Source: Polytrichum commune | Lineage: Eukaryota; Streptophyta; Polytrichopsida; Polytrichales; Polytrichaceae | DNA length: 64,000 nucleotides | Direction of reading: 5' to 3' | Assembly: GCA_950295325.1 (NCBI GenBank) | Contig: OX485806.1 | Span: 4,402,001 to 4,466,000, forward strand | Part shown: one piece after another, positions 61,861-64,000 of the stretch | Position numbering within the stretch: the stretch's first letter is position 1 | Layout of the letters: each line of letters starts with the position of its first letter | Notes under the pieces: generated by a model | What the model saw: only the letters and a program-made list of their open reading frames with translations | Told to the model about the DNA's origin: nothing | The model's database searches: none | Program-made: the position numbers and the translations under genes

Positions 61861-62234
61861 CTATATGAAACTGAGTATTGATAGTTGAATTTACTTAGGG
61901 TGAGCTTCCATGTAGGCCGCTTGCCCACTAGAGTTTAAATAATAATGGGTTGGAGGTGTTTACATGAAGTTAAGGACAAGTTGCCATCCAACCACGTTAT
62001 GGTGCCCTGCTAGAATGTGGAGGGCCGTGGACATAGGCCACACTGCTAAGACTTCCATGCACCCACTCCTCATTTTTTATTTTATGAAAAAATTAAATTA
62101 AAATTAAAATTAAATATTAGGGAAAAAAAACTACAAATGCCGGTCGCCTAAAGGATTGAAGACCATGTTTAGGAGGAGGAGGTTTTAACATGAAGGAGGA
62201 GGTTAGTAGGCCATATTCAAAAAGGTGAAAGTAG

Positions 62235-62477
62235 CTACACTAAATATGATATTTAGTGTCACTTACTATATGGATTACATAGTGCTATATCTTTTTTTAG
62301 TATTGGTGTATTTTTTACCATGTAAAGTTGTTGATGTTCCATAGTATCCAAATAACCAATTTAACATTTTTGGTAATATGTGAGGTATACAAATATAGCA
62401 TATTAGTATATAAAAAATAGATATAGTATTGCGTAATTCCAAATAATAAGTGACATTAAATATCATATTTAGTGTAG
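62235..62477. mobile_element. intact-looking 243-bp MITE with ~27-bp TIRs
   Basis: The left end CTACACTAAATATGATATTT, continuing AGTGTCAC, is matched by the inverse of the right end (GTGACATTAAATATCATATT, continuing TAGTGTAG) with one mismatch in about 28. The TIR contains its own palindrome (CACTAAATATNATATTTAGTG). AT-rich, non-coding. Relatives: 53,297-53,595 and 1,625-2,350 (TIRs only), 24,037-24,330 (interior). Confidence 0.9.
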
Positions 62478-62711
62478 TTGGAACATACAAACCATACCCC
62501 ACTAGATTCTATCTACACTTGGGCGAGTTTGTCCTTATTCCCGCTAGAATCTAATGGGTGTATGACCTCAATGTTTTTTTTTTGTTATGGCACAAATTGA
62601 GAAAATCAATTGCAAAGGAAGGAACGATCTATATGGAATTTCACCCTTACATCACCTCAAGCACATGCAACCACCGGCATAAACTCACCAAGTATAACCT
62701 CTTCTTTTGCA

Positions 62712-62845
62712 TACCTCTATTCCAACCAAAAAAAACAATGATTGTGCCCTCAATATTATATAACATGTGTCATTCATACATTGGTTGATATCCACTTGAA
62801 TCCCAAATTTTGGCAATAGGAACAATGAAATAGAGCACCCTGGTA
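62712..62845. mobile_element. short TIR element (CTGTAGAGG family), degraded copy 4
   Basis: Shows ACCTCTATTCCAACCAAAA, CATGTGTCAT, CCACTTGAATCCCAAA and GAAATAGAGCACCCT in the family order. The CACGTG core reads CATGTG. Confidence 0.6.
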
Positions 62846-63199
62846 TGTAAGGTAAGGTATGTTGCCCTAATATCGTGGGGGTGCCCTCTTTTTGAGCTCT
62901 AGGGAACATATTTTAAAAGATAGAGTCCTAGGGTTGCCAAAGTTCCCAAAGCAATGAAGTAATGAGGGAGGGGAGATGTCGGAATTAGGTGGAGCCCATT
63001 TCCATGACTAAAACTTAGAGGCACTTGCATGGGAGAGGCGCATTCCGAAAATAAAGAACACAATCTCTCTAAATATGTCAAGGTGAGGATGAATTAAAGG
63101 ACAAGAAAAATCCTTCCTATTCCTTTGCTACGATTGGTTGGCTAGGGTGTTGGATATAGGAGACTTGGTGAGGGTATTTGTTATTGTGTAATTAGCTCA

Positions 63200-63345
63200 T
63201 TAGGTGACAGTTCCAAGACACATGATGAAGGTGGACTTTGGCTTCTAGTGTGAAGGGTCGAGAGGCAGGAATCTTGATTTCTTGCAATCTGATTGGTGGA
63301 AATCGACGGCCTCTCGACCTTTGGCCATAGTGTGAAGCGACCCTA
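63200..63345. mobile_element. probable PIF-like MITE fragment
   Basis: The right end ATAGTGTGAAGCGACCCTAA resembles the termini of the PIF-like elements at 2.3 and 60.0 kb, and GATTGGTGGAAATCGACGGC resembles their TCATTGGTCGA block. The left end is poorly conserved (TTAGGTGACAGTTCC) and the flanking trinucleotides do not clearly match. Confidence 0.4.
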
Positions 63346-64000
63346 AACCTCCCCCTATGAACTTTCAGGGAAGATGGATAGTGGTTGGGGCCCACAATTT
63401 GGCACCCCAGGCAAGCCCAAAAACAAATTTGAAGTTTTTAGAATATGACTGAAAAATGTTGCCTACCCCATTCAACTTTGGAGAAAAAAAATTGCCCTTT
63501 CATTCTTGAAGGTTGTTTGTCCATATAACTCATATTGAGTGCACTTCATCTTGAAGGTCCAAAATCCAATACATATGTTCACTTCCATGTAATAAATAGG
63601 CAATCGACTAGGAATTCATTTCCGAATTGAAACCATCAAGAAAATATGTACTAACTTGGAAGTCAAAAATATTCACAAAATCCTCATTAGCACTGAGGTT
63701 CTAATTTTTGTGACTTACCATTTCAAGGGATCCTTGTCATTCTAATGAAACTAAAATCAGTGTTTTATTTTTCATACATTTATTTTATAATATTTTAGTT
63801 AATGCCCTCTACTTTCAACAATTATGTATACACATTCAAACTAATTAAGTGTGATTAATGTAATTTAGCTTATGGATCCCGATTAAGCCCAAGTAAATTA
63901 TAAATTATGCTTACCAGACTAATTAAGCCTAATTGATTATAAAACGTGCTTACTTGAATCAATCATATTTTAATCCAGATATGATAAATGATGTCCTTGA
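63346..64000. other. intergenic, no gene recognised
   Basis: AT-rich sequence to the window end; no supported feature. Confidence 0.6.

Noticed and set aside
1..64000. CRISPR arrays, rRNA, operons, phage or bacterial systems
   Set aside because: No regularly spaced short repeats with unique spacers, no rRNA-like stretches, and the gene structures are clearly spliced plant genes.

Overview
The window looks like nuclear DNA from a land plant. It is AT-rich, its genes are broken into many short exons with consensus GT-AG introns, and long intergenic stretches are filled with decayed transposable elements. One of the four genes encodes a plastid-targeted BADC-type subunit of heteromeric acetyl-CoA carboxylase, which points to the green plant lineage. 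I cannot name the species. The repeat load and the kind of LINE debris would suit a non-seed plant (moss, lycophyte or fern), but that is a guess.

Layout. 1-17.4 kb is gene-poor: nested MITEs at 1.6-2.35 kb, an unrecognised degenerate coding remnant at 4.9-6.3 kb, a diverged 0.7 kb direct repeat pair (10.6 and 12.9 kb), and a pogo/Tigger-like DNA element at 14.4-15.1 kb. At 17.5-22.5 kb, minus strand, lies a six-exon gene for a KH-RING protein. At 22.5-32.7 kb is another intergenic block with the 3' part of a LINE (RNase H, then a C-terminal domain) on the minus strand. At 32.7-36.0 kb, minus strand, is the eight-exon BADC gene, and at 39.15-43.3 kb, plus strand, the eleven-exon VPS26C (DSCR3-type retriever subunit) gene, divergent from BADC. 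At 44.4-46.4 kb, minus strand, is the four-exon UEV1/MMS2-type ubiquitin E2 variant gene, convergent with VPS26C. From 46.4 kb to the end there is no convincing host gene. This part holds inverted-repeat elements, MITEs, LINE scraps, a tandem duplication carrying a PIF/Harbinger-like insertion with a visible empty site, and long G/C homopolymers.

The four host genes are unrelated housekeeping or regulatory genes (RNA-linked ubiquitin ligase, fatty-acid synthesis control, endosomal recycling, K63 ubiquitin chain formation) and show no sign of forming a cluster. Exon coordinates were set by eye from splice consensus, phase continuity and family similarity; every exon junction given keeps the reading frame. 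I did not find a wholly new system. The most unusual items are a KH-RING intron built from ~120 bp repeats that duplicate the splice donor and exon end, transposon-borne G-boxes on both sides of BADC, a MITE inserted into the terminal repeat of another MITE, an empty/filled PIF insertion pair inside a tandem duplication, and a LINE remnant inside a UEV1 intron.
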